Shown: positions 44,827 to 55,961, counted from the stretch's first letter. The stretch: 64,000 nt of DNA from Rallus limicola (GCA_022605955.1 JAKCOZ010000006.1:744001-808000); one strand, 5' to 3'. Numbers and translations are program-made. Notes: generated from the letters alone by a model not told the origin.

Positions 44827-45294
44827 TTCCATTCACTTGAAGGAGCTGTATGGCCTTCTCTCTTCCCCAAGCGCTCCTGTGTCCTCGGGGCAGCGAGTTG
44901 CTGGCATCCATGTTGTTCAGCAGGTGGCTTTTTGGGTGAAAATGAAAACCTTTGAGCTTCTATTTTCTTTTTTTGCTAGGACTCAGCACATCCTTAGAGA
45001 TAAATCCAGCGTGTTGGGACACGTAGGGCATTGTATCCACTGGGTACAACTAGGAAAGTGTAAGCCCATCATCTCTGCACAGTCACAGCCTGAGGATGGA
45101 TATTCACAGCTCCCACAAACGCTTTGCTCTTTGACTTGCCATCATTTGTTTTCCTTCCCCACTTGAAGCAAGTTGTTCTTTCCAGTATGAGAAGCATTAA
45201 ATTGACTCCACTATTTTGTTTGCTGGAGTAGCACTTTGAAGTGAATCTTTGAAGTTTCTTATATGATCTGGGATTCGATTAGACCACTTTTACC
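44827..45294. other. Non-CR1 interval
   Basis: No gene or repeat is recognised. Confidence 0.4.
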
Positions 45295-45417
45295 CAGCAG
45301 TCTCATAGCAGGGATTTTCTTTGGGAGATTCTCACTAGCTATTTCATCTCCAACAAGTATAAGCAGCCCTTCCTTCAATTTTAAGGCTATTACCTGCTCA
45401 GATAGTGCAGTAATTGA
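45295..45417 (+). repeat. Left arm of a 122-bp inverted repeat
   Basis: From CAGCAGTCTCATAGCAGGG to GATAGTGCAGTAATTGA. Its reverse complement is found at 47058-47179 with four substitutions and one single-base gap, about 96% identity. It is not CR1 sequence. Confidence 0.95.
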
Positions 45418-45809
45418 GGGAGTGGAATCATACTGATGCCTAATAAAAACAAGATCAAGCTGCAGTTGAATTGATTCAAACAGAGGAGGAGAAGCCCTCT
45501 TTCTTGAAAACTTTATATATAAAAGTCCACTCTGTTCTTCTTATGGAGATCTGTGCTTAGATTGCTGTTTTCAGGTTGAGATGTTGAATGACCTAATGCA
45601 AATATACAAAATACATTGGTGGCTGGTTTTTTTGTTTGGTTTTTTTTTTTTTTTTTTTTAAAGAAAGAAATAAATATTTAATGTAAAGGGAAGAAAGGAA
45701 GGAGAAGGCACCTTTTAGTTCAGCCAGTTTTGATCCTGACTCACATTGTTATCAGCGTTCACTTTGAATACTTGACTTGTGCTTGAGCATGTAGATGTTG
45801 TGCAGGATG
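45418..45809. other. Spacer of the inverted repeat, with poly-T run
   Basis: AT-rich DNA with a T-rich run at 45624-45660. No gene is recognised. Confidence 0.4.
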
Positions 45810-46481
45810 ACCTGTTGGAGAGGAGCTCTGCAGATGACAGGTTGGCCATGAGCCAGCAGTGTGCCCTGGTGCCTAAGGGAGCCAATGGGATCCTGGGGGC
45901 ATCAGGAGGAGTGTGGCCAGCAGGTCAAAGGAGGGGATCCTCCCCCTCTGCTCTGCCCTGGTCAGGCCCCACCTGGAGTGTTGTGTCCAGTTCTGGGCTC
46001 CCTGGGATAAAAGGGACAGGGATCTCCTGGATGAGAGTCCAGAAGAGGGACATGGAGATGATGAAAGGCCTGGAGCATCTCCCCTGTGAGGAAAGGCTGA
46101 GTGAGCTGGGGCTGTTCAGCCTGGAGAGAAGCAGCCTCAGAGGGGATCTGATCAATGGTTATCAATAGCTGAAGGGTGGGACACAGGGGGACATGGGCAG
46201 CCTCTTCTCAGTGTCTGTGGGGACAGGACAAGGGGCGATGGCCTCAAGTTGGAGCACAGGGAGTTCCTCACCAATCTGGGGAAGAACTTCTTCCTGGTGA
46301 GGGTGAGGGAGCCCTGGGACAGGCTGCCCAGGGGGTGTGGAGTCTCCTTCTCTGGAGAGATTCCAGCCCCGTCTGGACACCGCCCTGTGTGACCTGTCCT
46401 AGGGACCCTGCTTTGGCAGGGGGTTGGACCTGATGATCTCTTGAGGTCCCTTCCAACCCCTATGACTCTGTGATTCTGTGA
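45810..46481 (+). mobile_element. CR1 LINE 3' fragment, G1
   Basis: It starts at CTGTTGGAGAGGAGCTCTG, carries [17 protein letters not shown], then the G1 end and tail GTGATTCTGTGATC. It lies between the two arms of the inverted repeat. Confidence 0.95.
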
Positions 46482-47057
46482 TCTTCAGTATCAGCAGAAT
46501 CTCTCTTCTCAGATCTTTGTAGTATGTCTCTAGTGTTATGTCTCAGACTTAAAAGGTAATCCCCTCTGGAGTCTTGAACTACTCTCAAAATTGCTTTCTC
46601 CTGCTCTTTGGAGCCTTTTGGGTTCTATTCCAATGGGGTTTTTTTCCTCTTCATCAAGACAGCTTGCTTAATTGCTGTGACTGCTGGGTAGAAATCTTAC
46701 TCTCCTGTCTCACAGACCTCCTTTTCTTCAGTTCCTTCATAATAAAGTAGTTTCTGGAACAGGGCCAAGCCTTTAGCCCAAAGTGTCTTCAAGCTTTCAT
46801 ATCAAACAAGGAGCAACCCAGCCAGATTTCTGTCCTAATCCCTCTTCCCAAAGACAAAGACGTTGGAGCTGTCTAGACATTGGTGTTTGAAAGATTTTAT
46901 ACGCTTTTAGCCATGTGTTCATTCAAGGCTGAGAGTTCCCCCTTTCTCCTTTTCAATCCCACCTAACAGTCTCCAAAGTCTCTGAATTGGGTGAAATTTG
47001 GTGGGACAGAAGCATAAAATTTGGGAGTATGTGGTCTGCAGCCTTTTAGGAGCAGAG
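46482..47057. other. Spacer of the inverted repeat
   Basis: Unique-looking DNA without a recognisable gene or repeat. Confidence 0.4.
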
Positions 47058-47179
47058 TCAATTACTGCACTATCTGAGCAGGTAATAGCCTTAAAATGGA
47101 AGGAAGGGCTGCTTATACTTGTTGGAGGTGAAATAGCTAGTCAGAATGTCCCAAAGAAAATCCCTGCTATGAGCTGCTG
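47058..47179 (-). repeat. Right arm of a 122-bp inverted repeat
   Basis: Starts TCAATTACTGCACTATCTGA and ends GAGCTGCTG. It is inverted relative to 45295-45417. Its end lies within ~8 bp of the truncated 5' end of the next CR1 copy. Confidence 0.95.
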
Positions 47180-47186
47180 AGTTGTT

Positions 47187-47351
47187 GGGGCCTGGAACAG
47201 GCTGCCCAGGGAGGTGGTTGAGTCCCCACCCCTGGATGTGTTTAAAAAAAGGGTAAGATGAAGTACTTGGGGATATGGTTTAGCTTAGGATGGGAATGGT
47301 TGGACTTGATGATCTTTAAAGGTCTTTTCCAACCTTGTGATTCTGTGATTC
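47187..47351 (+). mobile_element. CR1 LINE 3' fragment, G3
   Basis: GGGGCCTGGAACAGGCTGCC to CCTTGTGATTCTGTGATTC. It is short and 5' truncated, directly downstream of the right inverted-repeat arm. Confidence 0.94.
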
Positions 47352-48227
47352 AATAATACAAAGACGTGGTCAGTTCTGGCTGATGGCCTTTGTGGTGTAC
47401 AGATGAAGTGAGATGAAGTGTTTGTCATTTAAAATATATAATTTTTTTTCTTCTTCTTCATGTCAAGTGGTGTATTCAGTCACAAGATATTACACAATGG
47501 CTCCTAGCTGCTACCCTCTTAAACTGCTTTTATGGCTTGATGCAACACCTCTCCTTGGGTCCATGTTGCTCAGCTTTTCAGTGGGGAGTGGATCCTTACA
47601 AGCTGCAGATTTTGAGTAGGAAAATAAACAGCTTATCTGGTTTCCTGGTCCTTCGATTGTTCTTTCTACTGATGGCATGTTTTTTTTTCTTTGGGAGCAT
47701 TTTGCTGGGAAGTTTAGCTAATGAGAGATCATTAGGATCCTAAACCTTGGATGTGGTCTAGCTATGTAAAGAAGAGGAGGCCAGGCACACAAACATTGGG
47801 AAAACTGAAGACGAGGTGGTAAAAGAGCAAAAGCTGCCTGAAGGATTTTGTCACATATTCTTTTTGCCCAAAGGTCTCCCTCATTTTGGAGATGAGTTCC
47901 TTAATGCATCTTTATTTTCCATTTTTTATGTTAAAGTGTGGAAATAGTGATCTCCAACCAAAACAGCCAACACGCTCCCTTGTAGATGTAAAAGTCCACT
48001 TTGTCAACCTCCCTGAGGAGATATGTGTTGGTTCCATGGAGGTGTTGGCCATACTTATCCCCACACCAAGACCCATGGCTGAGACTAATCTACAAATAAG
48101 ACGCTGCTGGGAGAGGTATAGATGTTTGGCAGGCAGTCTGGACACAATCATGGCAGCTCTGTACATTTGCAAAAATGCTATTGCCTGGTTTATGAGCAGG
48201 TCAGGGCTGAAAGTGATTTCTAGCTTC
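47352..48227. other. Non-CR1 interval with an unassigned open frame
   Basis: A plus frame is open from 47886 into the next CR1 (48275). Its non-CR1 part contains VDVKVHFVNLPEEICVGSME. I do not recognise it and see no splice context. No repeat is recognised. Confidence 0.3.
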
Positions 48228-48733
48228 CAGCTCTGGAGCCCACAACTCAAGAAGGACATGGACCTCTTAGAGTGAGTCCAGAGGAAGCCATGAGGATGAC
48301 CCAAAGGCTGGAGCACCTCTCCTATGAAGACAGGCTGAGAGAATTGAGCTTGTTCAGACTGGAGAAGAGAAGGCTCTGGGGAGACCTCTGAGCCCCTTCC
48401 AGTCACTGAAGGGACCTACTGGAAGGCTGGGAAGGACTGTTTGTAAGGGCATGGAGTGATAGGATGAGGGGCGATGGGTTTAAACTACAGCAGGAGAGGT
48501 TTAGGTGAGACCTTAGGAAGAAGTTCTTCCCTCTGAGGGTGGTGGATCCCTGTCCCAGGTTACCCAGAGAGGTGGTGGAGGCCCCATCCCTGGAGACATT
48601 CCAGGTCAGGCTTGATGGGCCTCTGAGCAACCTGTTTCAGTGAAGATGTCCCTGGTCACTGCAGGGGGTGGGACTAGATGGCCTTCAAAGGTCCCTTCCC
48701 ATCTAATGCAGTCTGGGATTCTATGATTCTTTA
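48228..48733 (+). mobile_element. CR1 LINE 3' fragment, G7
   Basis: CAGCTCTGGAGCCCACAAC, LRELSLF-like remnants (GCTGAGAGAATTGAGC), GGTGGAGGCCCCATCCCTGG, tail GGGATTCTATGATTC. It has a 1-bp frame break at LLE*VQRK. Confidence 0.94.
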
Positions 48734-49030
48734 GCAAAAGAAGAACTGGAAACTATTCTGTTCATCACAAGTTAACAATAAACCAGTTTGTTGATGGACT
48801 GCAAGGGCTGTTTCACAGGAGCTGTTTGAGGATTATCTCTGTCAGTTCATTACAGGTTTTCAGGAGGCTTTATAAGCTGATTGCTTTGGTTGCTCTGGTG
48901 GGCTTGGTTTTGGGTTTCTAAATATTTTGCATTTCATGTTCCAATAACGTGGGGATTTCAAAGTCAGTAGCCAGTTGTCTTGTTGATTTATAAATGATTA
49001 TTGACAGAAAGGTTACAGATCGCCTGAAGT

Positions 49031-49442
49031 AATCACAGAATGACAAGTTTGGAAAAGACCTTTAAGATCATCAATCCAACTATTCCCATCCTAAGCTAAA
49101 CCATAACCCTGAGTACCTCATCTCCCCGTCTGTTAAACACCCCCATGGGTGGGGACTCAGCCCCCTCCCTGGGCAGCCTGTGCCACAGCCCCACAACTCT
49201 GCCAGGGAAGAACTTTGCCCTCCCAGCTGAGCTGACCCTGCCCTGGCACAGCTTGAGCCCACTACACCTTGTCCCATCTCCTGTCCCCTGGCTGAAGAGA
49301 CCAGCGCCCACCTCTCTGCACCCTCCTGGCAGGGCAGGGGAGGCGCTGAGAAGGTCTCCCCTCAGCCTCCTCTTCTCCAGGCTCAACACCCCCAGTTCCC
49401 TCAGCCATTCCTCATATGAGTTGTCCTCCAGCCCCTTCACAT
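49031..49442 (-). mobile_element. CR1 LINE 3' fragment, G3
   Basis: GTAATCACAGAATGACAAG at the 3' end. A minus-strand frame over 49518-49096 is open and covers [19 protein letters not shown] and FFPGRVVGLWHRLPREGAE. It is truncated at about 49442. Confidence 0.95.
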
Positions 49443-49960
49443 CGAGTGTAATGATGTCGTGTGAAAAGAACTGCAGCTTCTTTACCATCCCTTGCTTCCT
49501 TTGATGCCTCCCCTCCATTTAACAGTCTCTCCAGCCAGCTTGATAACGTCCATGCATCACCAGAGCATCCTCACTCTCCCTTCCCCCCAGCTGCTGGCGT
49601 GGAGGAATGGCGAGCTCGTTCCTCTCCTCAGCGAGCCTTCCAGGGCTGTAATTCACTTATGAATCATTGCTTTATTTGTCACGTCAAGCTCCAGCAGGAC
49701 GGTTTAAAGTGCTTTTAGGAGGCAGGAATTTGAGGCACTCTGCCAAAACGTTCAGTTGTTGTCGGAGCCGGTGGTGGCTGCAGCTGATACGATGATAAAA
49801 ACGAGTCCTGACTGCAGATGATGGTCGCAGTGGCAGGAAGGGCTGTTCATTTTTACACAGGGCAGGCAAGAAGAGCTAATTAACGAGCTGGTGAAATTTG
49901 TTGGGTTCATCCCTGGGGATTACAAGGTGGCTGTAGGTATTTGAAATTGTTAAGGTATAT
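49443..49960. promoter_or_regulatory. Candidate conserved non-coding element
   Basis: It has no CR1, a balanced base composition and more CpG than the flanks. It has several homeodomain- or bZIP-like words: TAATTCACTTATGAATCATT near 49650, TTTGTCACGTCAAG near 49675 and GCTAATTAACGAGC near 49876. No frame is coding-like. A conserved enhancer is plausible, but only a cross-species alignment can show it. Confidence 0.25.
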
Positions 49961-50084
49961 ATTTTACCGTCTCCTGTGCTTTCAAAAATTCATTTTCCTG
50001 AGTGTTTATGCTGAAAATGTATCAGAATACAGGTATCTTTAGCAATCAGGATATTCCCTATAAAAAGGAAATGTGCATTAATTT

Positions 50085-50220
50085 TTTCCTCCTCAAGCAG
50101 TAATACAACTTGCTTTAAGGGGAAAAAAAAATTAAAAAATCTTTTAGCTACCTTAAAATATTTTTTATTATTTTAATAATAAAATTATTAAAATTCTAGA
50201 GGATTTTAAGCTTATAATCT
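50085..50220. repeat. AT-rich low-complexity tract
   Basis: Near-palindromic A/T sequence (ATTATTTTAATAATAAAATT) of about 130 bp. There are no coding signs. Confidence 0.8.
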
Positions 50221-50223
50221 TTT

Positions 50224-50270
50224 AAAAGAGAGGAGAAAAAACCCTCCTCTCTTTTTGGGGAAAAAACCCC
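50224..50270. repeat. Perfect 12-bp hairpin followed by a small GC hairpin
   Basis: AAAAGAGAGGAG (50224-50235) pairs perfectly with CTCCTCTCTTTT (50244-50255) over an 8-nt loop. Immediately after it, GGGG (50257) can pair with CCCC (50267) over six A. Confidence 0.85.
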
Positions 50271-50352
50271 CTCTTTTTCTATGAAGGGTTTGTGTCTGTA
50301 GGATCCCAGCTGAATGATGTGTGGCTGGTGCTAAAATGGATTTGCAATATGA

Positions 50353-50420
50353 GCAGGGGGGTTGTTCCCAATGATCTCTTGAGGTCTCTTCCAACCCCTA
50401 CGATTCTGAGTCTGTGATTT
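50353..50420 (+). mobile_element. CR1 LINE extreme 3' end, G1
   Basis: GCAGGGGGGTTGTTCCC, GATCTCTTGAGGTC, TTCCAACCCCTACGATTCTG. Only ~68 bp remain. Confidence 0.88.
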
Positions 50421-50852
50421 AAAAAAAATAATCAGAATTGCTTGGGCCCCAGAGGTTATCAGTCAAATATTGTTTAGAGAAACCGTTCTGACGTGCTGCC
50501 TTTAATATCTCACCAAGGGGTGTAGATGGGCAGCCGTGTGAGTATTGTGGGCAACAGCAAAAATCATTACTTTTCTCCTGATGATTTAACTAAATCAATT
50601 TATAGGAGGAAGAAGAAGCTGGCTTGGTAAAATGAGAAGGGTAAAAAATTAAGATCCTTACACATACATTGTCAGCATCCCCCCAGCTCCAGACCTTGCC
50701 ACCATTGCTGGATGCCTCGTGGCTCTCCCTTCGCCTATATGTATTTTTAAAAGAATTCCTCTTCCTTTCTGCTCCTTTGATTCTGCTTTTTCCTTTGAAG
50801 GCTGGACACATAACTGAACCTTCAGATCTCATTATCGTTCTCATCTTTTCAG
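50421..50852. other. Non-CR1 interval
   Basis: AT-rich DNA. No gene is recognised. Confidence 0.4.
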
Positions 50853-51185
50853 TACCTGAAGGGAGCATACAAACAGGAGGGGAATCAACTTGTTAAAAGG
50901 GTAGATAATGGCAGGACAAGGGGGATGGATTCAAGCTAAAGGAAGGAAGGTTTAAATTAGATATTAGGGGGAAGATTTTACAGTCAGAGTGGTGAGGGGC
51001 TGGAACAGGCTGCCCAGAGAGGGGGTGGATGCCCCGTCCCTGGAGGTGTTCAAGGCCAGGTTGGATGGGGCCCTGGGCAACCTTGTGTAGCTCCAGGCCT
51101 GGAGGTTGGTGGCCCTGTCTGTGGCAGGGGGGTTGGAGCTCTGTGATCCTTGGGATCCCTTCCAACTGAGACCAGTCTATGATTT
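50853..51185 (+). mobile_element. CR1 LINE 3' fragment, G2
   Basis: ACCTGAAGGGAGCATACAAA to CCAGTCTATGATTTTGC. The UTR is complete. A T-rich run follows at 51186-51226. Confidence 0.95.
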
Positions 51186-51226
51186 TGCAAATTTTAAATT
51201 TTAAATTTTTTTTTTTTTTTTTAATC

Positions 51227-51598
51227 CCACCTTCAAAATAGGTGAGTGGTCCAAAAAAAGAGAACCCAAAGACCGGGTTTACAATCTGGATTTCATATCA
51301 CGTGTGCCGTGGCTCAGGAATGAGTGCTGGCCTCAGGATGGACTCAAATGGGTTGACTGCCTCCTCAGATGTTTTTGCAAGATGATAAATTTTAAGTAAA
51401 GGGAGTTAAAATGGGAAAGGGTGTCTTGCAGCTGGAAGAATCAGTTGGGTTGTGCTGGAGCTGAGCTACAGGCAATTTTATGAGAACCAATTTCAAATGC
51501 TGCCGTCCTCTCATATTAGCTTTTTGCCAGTGATGCAACCTGATGGAAATAACAAAGCCCTCACAGTCAGGATTTATACTTAGGAATACTCTGGATGG
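51227..51598. other. Non-CR1 interval
   Basis: No gene or repeat is recognised. Confidence 0.4.
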
Positions 51599-52180
51599 GA
51601 TCACAGAATCACAGAACTGTAGGGGTTGGAGGGCACCTCAGAGCTCATCAGGTCCAACCCCCCTGCCAAAGCAGGGTCCCTAGGACAGGTCACACAGGGC
51701 GGTGTCCAGACAGGGCTGGAATCTCTCCAGAGAAGGAGACTCCACACCCCCCTGGGCAGCCTGTCCCAGGGCTCCCTCACCCTCACTGGGAAGAAGTTCT
51801 TCCCCAGATTGGTGTGGAACTCCCTGTGCTCCAACTTGAGGCCATCGCCCCTTGTCCTGCATCCCCACAGACAAGAGCAAAGAGGCTCCAGCCCTCACAT
51901 CATCTCCGTGGCCTCCTCAGGACTGGCTCCCTCACCTCCCTGTCCTCCTTGCCTTTGGGACCCCTGAGCTGGAGGCAGCGCTGCAAGGGAGTCCCTGTAC
52001 CAGAGCGGAGCAGAGGGGCAGAATCCCCCTTTCCCAGCCCTGGTGGTCCTGCTGCTGGGGATGCAGCCCAGGACACGGGGAGCCTTCTGGGCTGCCAGTG
52101 TACAGTGCCAGGTCAGGTTGTTGCTCCACAAACCCCCAGTCCTTCTCCACAGGGCTGCTCTCCGTCCAATCTTCGCAAAG
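51599..52180 (-). mobile_element. Mosaic CR1: G1 3' part joined to G4-like 5' part
   Basis: From 51599 to about 51868 it follows G1 closely (GATCACAGAATCACAGAAC to CATCGCCCCTTGTCCTG). From about 51885 it follows the G4 ORF2 text instead: CTCCAGCCCTCACATCATCTC, then GAGCTGGAGGCAGCGCTGC, as in the 1-533 copy. The join skips roughly 200 bp of ORF2 end. Recombination between elements, template switching or a deletion in an unsampled subfamily could explain it. Confidence 0.88.
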
Positions 52181-52247
52181 CCTGTCCTTATGATGAGAAT
52201 GTTAGAATAACCTGACTCTAGGAGATCAATTTAGTACATTTTAGTAG

Positions 52248-52435
52248 ATGTTGACCTCAAAGCCCATGTAGTTCCAATCCCTTGCCATGGGCAGGGACAC
52301 CCTCACTAGACCAGGTTGCCCAAAGCACCATCCAACCGGGCCTTGAACAGCTCCAGGGATGGGGCTCCCACAGCCTCTCTGGGCAGCCTGTGCCAGGGCC
52401 TCACGCCCCTCAGAGTAAAGAATTTCTTCCAAACA
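52248..52435 (-). mobile_element. CR1 LINE 3' fragment, G4
   Basis: GTTGACCTCAAAGCCCATG, CCATGGGCAGGGACACC, CACTAGACCAGG, GTAAAGAATTTCTTCC. No octamer tail remains. Confidence 0.92.
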
Positions 52436-52976
52436 TCTCTACAAACATAACCTTATCTGTTCCACTTTTTTTCCCAGTTCACTCTTTTTCCCAGTTTTAG
52501 CACCATGCTTGCAACACTGCTGGTCCTTGCCAAGGCTCTTGGAGCACCTTGGTGCTGCATTTTGGGAGCCTGAAAATCCAATGTTTCGTACAAGGCTGTT
52601 TCCTATCACTTACCTCCTCTCTAAATCCATGATGTTCCCTTTTCCTTTTATCCCATAACTTTAGGTTTCTCGCTAGGGCTTTTATTAATAGCTTTTTGAG
52701 GTACTCTTCCCCCACTTACTCTTTAGTCATTAGTGTGTAGCCACAACCAAAGGGGTTTTGTCAGAGTTATTTTGCTACGTGTGCTTTGTCTGTTTGTCTG
52801 AGTATGGTAGGGCAAGGTGTCATTCCAGCCAGTTTGCTCCATGTGAAATAAGACATTGGGTAATTCCATGATTATCCTTGATACACTTGTTGAGATAAAT
52901 GAGAGCCTTCTGCTGTTATGCAGTGAGTGATTTGAATATGATAGTGTATTCTTGAAAACATTATGAACATTATAAC
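52436..52976. other. Non-CR1 interval
   Basis: It contains an imperfect duplication TTTTTCCCAGTTCACTC / TTTTTCCCAGTTTTAGC at about 52467-52500. No gene is recognised. Confidence 0.4.
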
Positions 52977-53289
52977 TACCTGAAGGGAGGTTGTAGAGAG
53001 GTGGGTGCTGGTCTCCTCAGCCAGGGGACAGGAGATGGGACAAGGGGCAATGGGCTCAAGCTGTGCCAGGGCAGGGTCAGCTCAGCTGGGAGGGCAAAGT
53101 TCTTCCCTGGCAGAGTTGTGGGGCTGTGGCCCAGGCTGCCCAGGGAGGGGGCTGAGTCACCATCCCTGGATGTATTTAAAAAAAGGGTAGATGAGGTACT
53201 TAGGGATCTGGATTAGCTTAGGACAGGAATGGTTGGACTTGATGATCTTAAAGGTCTTTTCCAACCTTGTGAGACTGTGATTCTGTGAC
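52977..53289 (+). mobile_element. CR1 LINE 3' fragment, G3
   Basis: CTACCTGAAGGGAGGTTG, an open ORF2 end over 53001-53216 (FFPGRVVGLWPRLPREGAE, then VFKKRVDEVLRDLD), tail GAGACTGTGATTCTGTG. Confidence 0.95.
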
Positions 53290-53602
53290 AGGTCATTTTA
53301 AGCTTTTTCTGAATTGCTAAGTGAACACTCTCTTGGTTTATTGACTTTGGTATATATTTACTTTTTTCTTCCATCTTGTATTTCTCTAGTAGCTCTCCAG
53401 ACATGCCTGATCTTTCTAGACTTGATAAAAATAGATGCAGATTAGATTTGTAATTGATATATGAACTTTCTAGGTTGTTTGTGGTATTTTGCCTGTATAT
53501 ACTGCACTTGGTTTGGATTTTGCATCATTTGCTTCCCCTAATCGTGTTTTCTGATGAGCCTTCTCCTTCCTGCTGTCTTCTCCCACTGGAATTTATCTTT
53601 TG
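53290..53602. other. Non-CR1 interval
   Basis: No gene or repeat is recognised. Confidence 0.4.
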
Positions 53603-54081
53603 GGCCCATCACTACCGGAAGGACATTGAGGGGCTGGAGCAGATCCAGAGATGGACAACTGAGTGGGGAAGGGTCTGGAGCAGAAGTCTGATGGGAGCAG
53701 CTGAGGGAACTGAGGAGTGTTTTGTCTGGAGGAGGCTGAGGGGAGACTTAATAGCTCTTTGTAACTCACTGGAAGGAGGGTGTAGTGAGGTGGGATTGGT
53801 CTCTTCTCCCAGGTAACCAGTAATAGTATGAGAGGAATTGGTCTGAAGTCGGTTCAGGGAAGGTTTAGTTTGAAAAATAGGGGAAATTTCTTCACTGAAG
53901 GAGTGGTCAGGCATTGGGATAGGCCACCTAGATTGGTAGTGGAGTCACCATCCTTGGAGGTGTTAAAAAAATGTGTAGACATGGCACTCCAGGACATGGT
54001 TTAATTGACATCAGACAGATGGTTTGACTTGATGATCTTACATGTCTTTTCCAACCTTAAAGATTTGATGATTCTATGATC
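53603..54081 (+). mobile_element. Old CR1 LINE 3' fragment
   Basis: CCCATCACTACCGGAAGGAC, then the [20 protein letters not shown] remnant (a family hallmark) and FFTEGVVRHWD. The tail is GATTTGATGATTCTATGATC. Many point changes, so older than G1-G3. Confidence 0.92.
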
Positions 54082-55113
54082 TCCTCAGATAGACAACAGG
54101 CAGAGTCTGTTGTCTTTGGTTTTCTCACCTTTTGACTTAATGCACTGGCATACTATTATCTTTGTTTTAAAGTCCTCCTGTGAACAAATGCATCAGATTT
54201 CCATGTCACCATGCTCATTTGTAGTTGAAAACATTAACTTCCATGACAATGTGACTGTTGGTATGTGGTGACCCCAACTGTTGCTATTTTCAAACCCAGT
54301 GTGGATATTTACAATGTTCTGGACCTTAGATGAAAGTAGCCTCGATTCTTAAATGCACTAGAAATAGCTACTTCAAGCAAAAAAAAAGCTTCAGTAACTG
54401 AGAAGTTGCTTCTCTGAACTCTGCTGTGACAGTTGACAACATTCATCTCCTCCTGTTTCAACCAGTTAGATATCACTAGACAGTGAGCAGTTTCTTTTCC
54501 ACTAACCAGCTTATGACACTGATGAAGAAAGACTGTTTTCATGTGTTTCAGGATCTAATTACATAGAGATACCAGAAAGTAGACAAACTCTCCACTGCTT
54601 TGAAGACCAGTGTGATGATCAGGGGTTCTCTTCTACTTGTGTTGTCCATCATGAAGTCTACACCCTGGTTATTCATTTCCCCATGTCACCTCCATGAGAT
54701 AACAACTTGGCATCCTTTGGAAGTGTGTGGTTGGCTGCATTTTGCAGTCTCTTTGGTCCAGACAGGTGTAGACCAATGATCAGACCTTTGGAAAGATGAA
54801 AAAGAGACAGTGAAGGCAAAGCCAGCGTTCTTCAAAGTGAAACAACCCAGGAAATGATCTGTATGTGTTAAGTGCTGTAGGTGGCCTTTCCCAACTGTGA
54901 TGATCATCTCCGGTACACCAGATCCTGTAGACAGGGCTCAGCAGATGGAAACTCAGTCAGGGGTCAGGAACCATGGTTGTCAGAGACATGGAAAGGAAAG
55001 AAATTAAATAAAATATTTTAAAAAGGTATAATTAAAATGTGATTTCAAAGTGGAGTTGTTCTGTACTGCTTCACACCCAGAAAGTCCATGTGCAGAATCA
55101 CTGAATTGTGCAA
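54082..55113. other. Non-CR1 interval
   Basis: About 1 kb free of CR1. Two minus-strand frames (54542-54309 and 54907-54686) are open over 73-77 codons, but I can tie neither to a family and they have no clear splice sites. Confidence 0.35.
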
Positions 55114-55512
55114 GATCATAGAATCACAGACTGGTCTGGGTTGGAAGGGACCCCAAGGATCACACAGTTCCAACCCCCCTGCCACAGGCAGGGCCACCAA
55201 CCTCCAGGCCTGGAGCTACACAAGGTTGCCCAGGGCCCCATCCAACCTGGCCTCCAACACCCACAGGGATGGGGCACCCACCCCCTCTCTGGGCAGCCTG
55301 TTTCAGCCCCTCACCACTCTCTCTGCAAAGAACTTCCCCCTAATCTCTCCTCTAACCCTTCCCTCCTCCAGCTTCACTCCATCCCCCTTGTCCTGCCAGT
55401 CTCTGCCCTTGAACAAGCTGATTCCCCTCCTGTTTCTCTGCTCCCTTCAGGGACTGGAAGGCTGCAATGAGGTCCCCCCACAGCCTTCTCTTCTCCAGGC
55501 TGAACAAGCCCA
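55114..55512 (-). mobile_element. CR1 LINE 3' fragment, G2
   Basis: ATCATAGAATCACAGACTGG to TCTTCTCCAGGCTGAACAAG. Complete G2 UTR and ORF2 end. Confidence 0.95.
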
Positions 55513-55803
55513 GAACTCTACTCATGAGCTGTATCTGAAGTTAGGGCAATTCAGCAGATATTCAAGATATCACGAGACAAGTTACATTGTGAAAATGGAG
55601 CCATATCACTCCAAGCAGAAAGTCCTTGGAAATAGCTTCAACTGCAGTTTTTCCCTGCCCCATAAGCTTTCATTATTGGCTATGAAGATCTCAAGTGCTG
55701 TTTGTTAGCAGAATTTACAGGTGGCAGTACGCTCGGTCCTCTGAGTCTTCCTCTTAAAGGCAGTTTTTGCTATTGAAAATTATATGAGAAATCCAGAAAA
55801 AAT
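55513..55803. other. Non-CR1 interval
   Basis: No gene or repeat is recognised. Confidence 0.4.
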
Positions 55804-55961
55804 TGCTGATGGGCTCAACCTTGGTCAGCAGCAACTCTGGCCTTCAGCCAGCTGCTGTTTGCTCTGTGGGGCCTGCAGAGCGCTTCTGGCTGCTCCTTGC
55901 AGCAGCCACCCCTGCAAGCCCCTCTTCTCCACCAGAACCCAGCCATACAAAACTACAACAC
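55804..55961. repeat. Unclassified 158-bp dispersed repeat, copy 1
   Basis: From GCTGATGGGCTCAACC to ACAAAACTACAACAC. About 85% identical by eye to 63419-63577 in the same orientation. It contains a GGCTGCT/AGCAGCC inverted match. It is not CR1. It may be an old avian endogenous retrovirus LTR or UTR fragment, but there is no coding evidence for that. Confidence 0.75.

Noticed and set aside
47886..48275. 130-codon frame continuing into a CR1 copy
   Set aside because: Its 3' part is CR1 and its 5' part has no family resemblance. I could not justify an exon.
54309..54907. Two neighbouring minus-strand open frames suggesting a degenerate transposase or gene
   Set aside because: No catalytic motif, no terminal repeats and no splice sites were found. 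Left as unassigned DNA.
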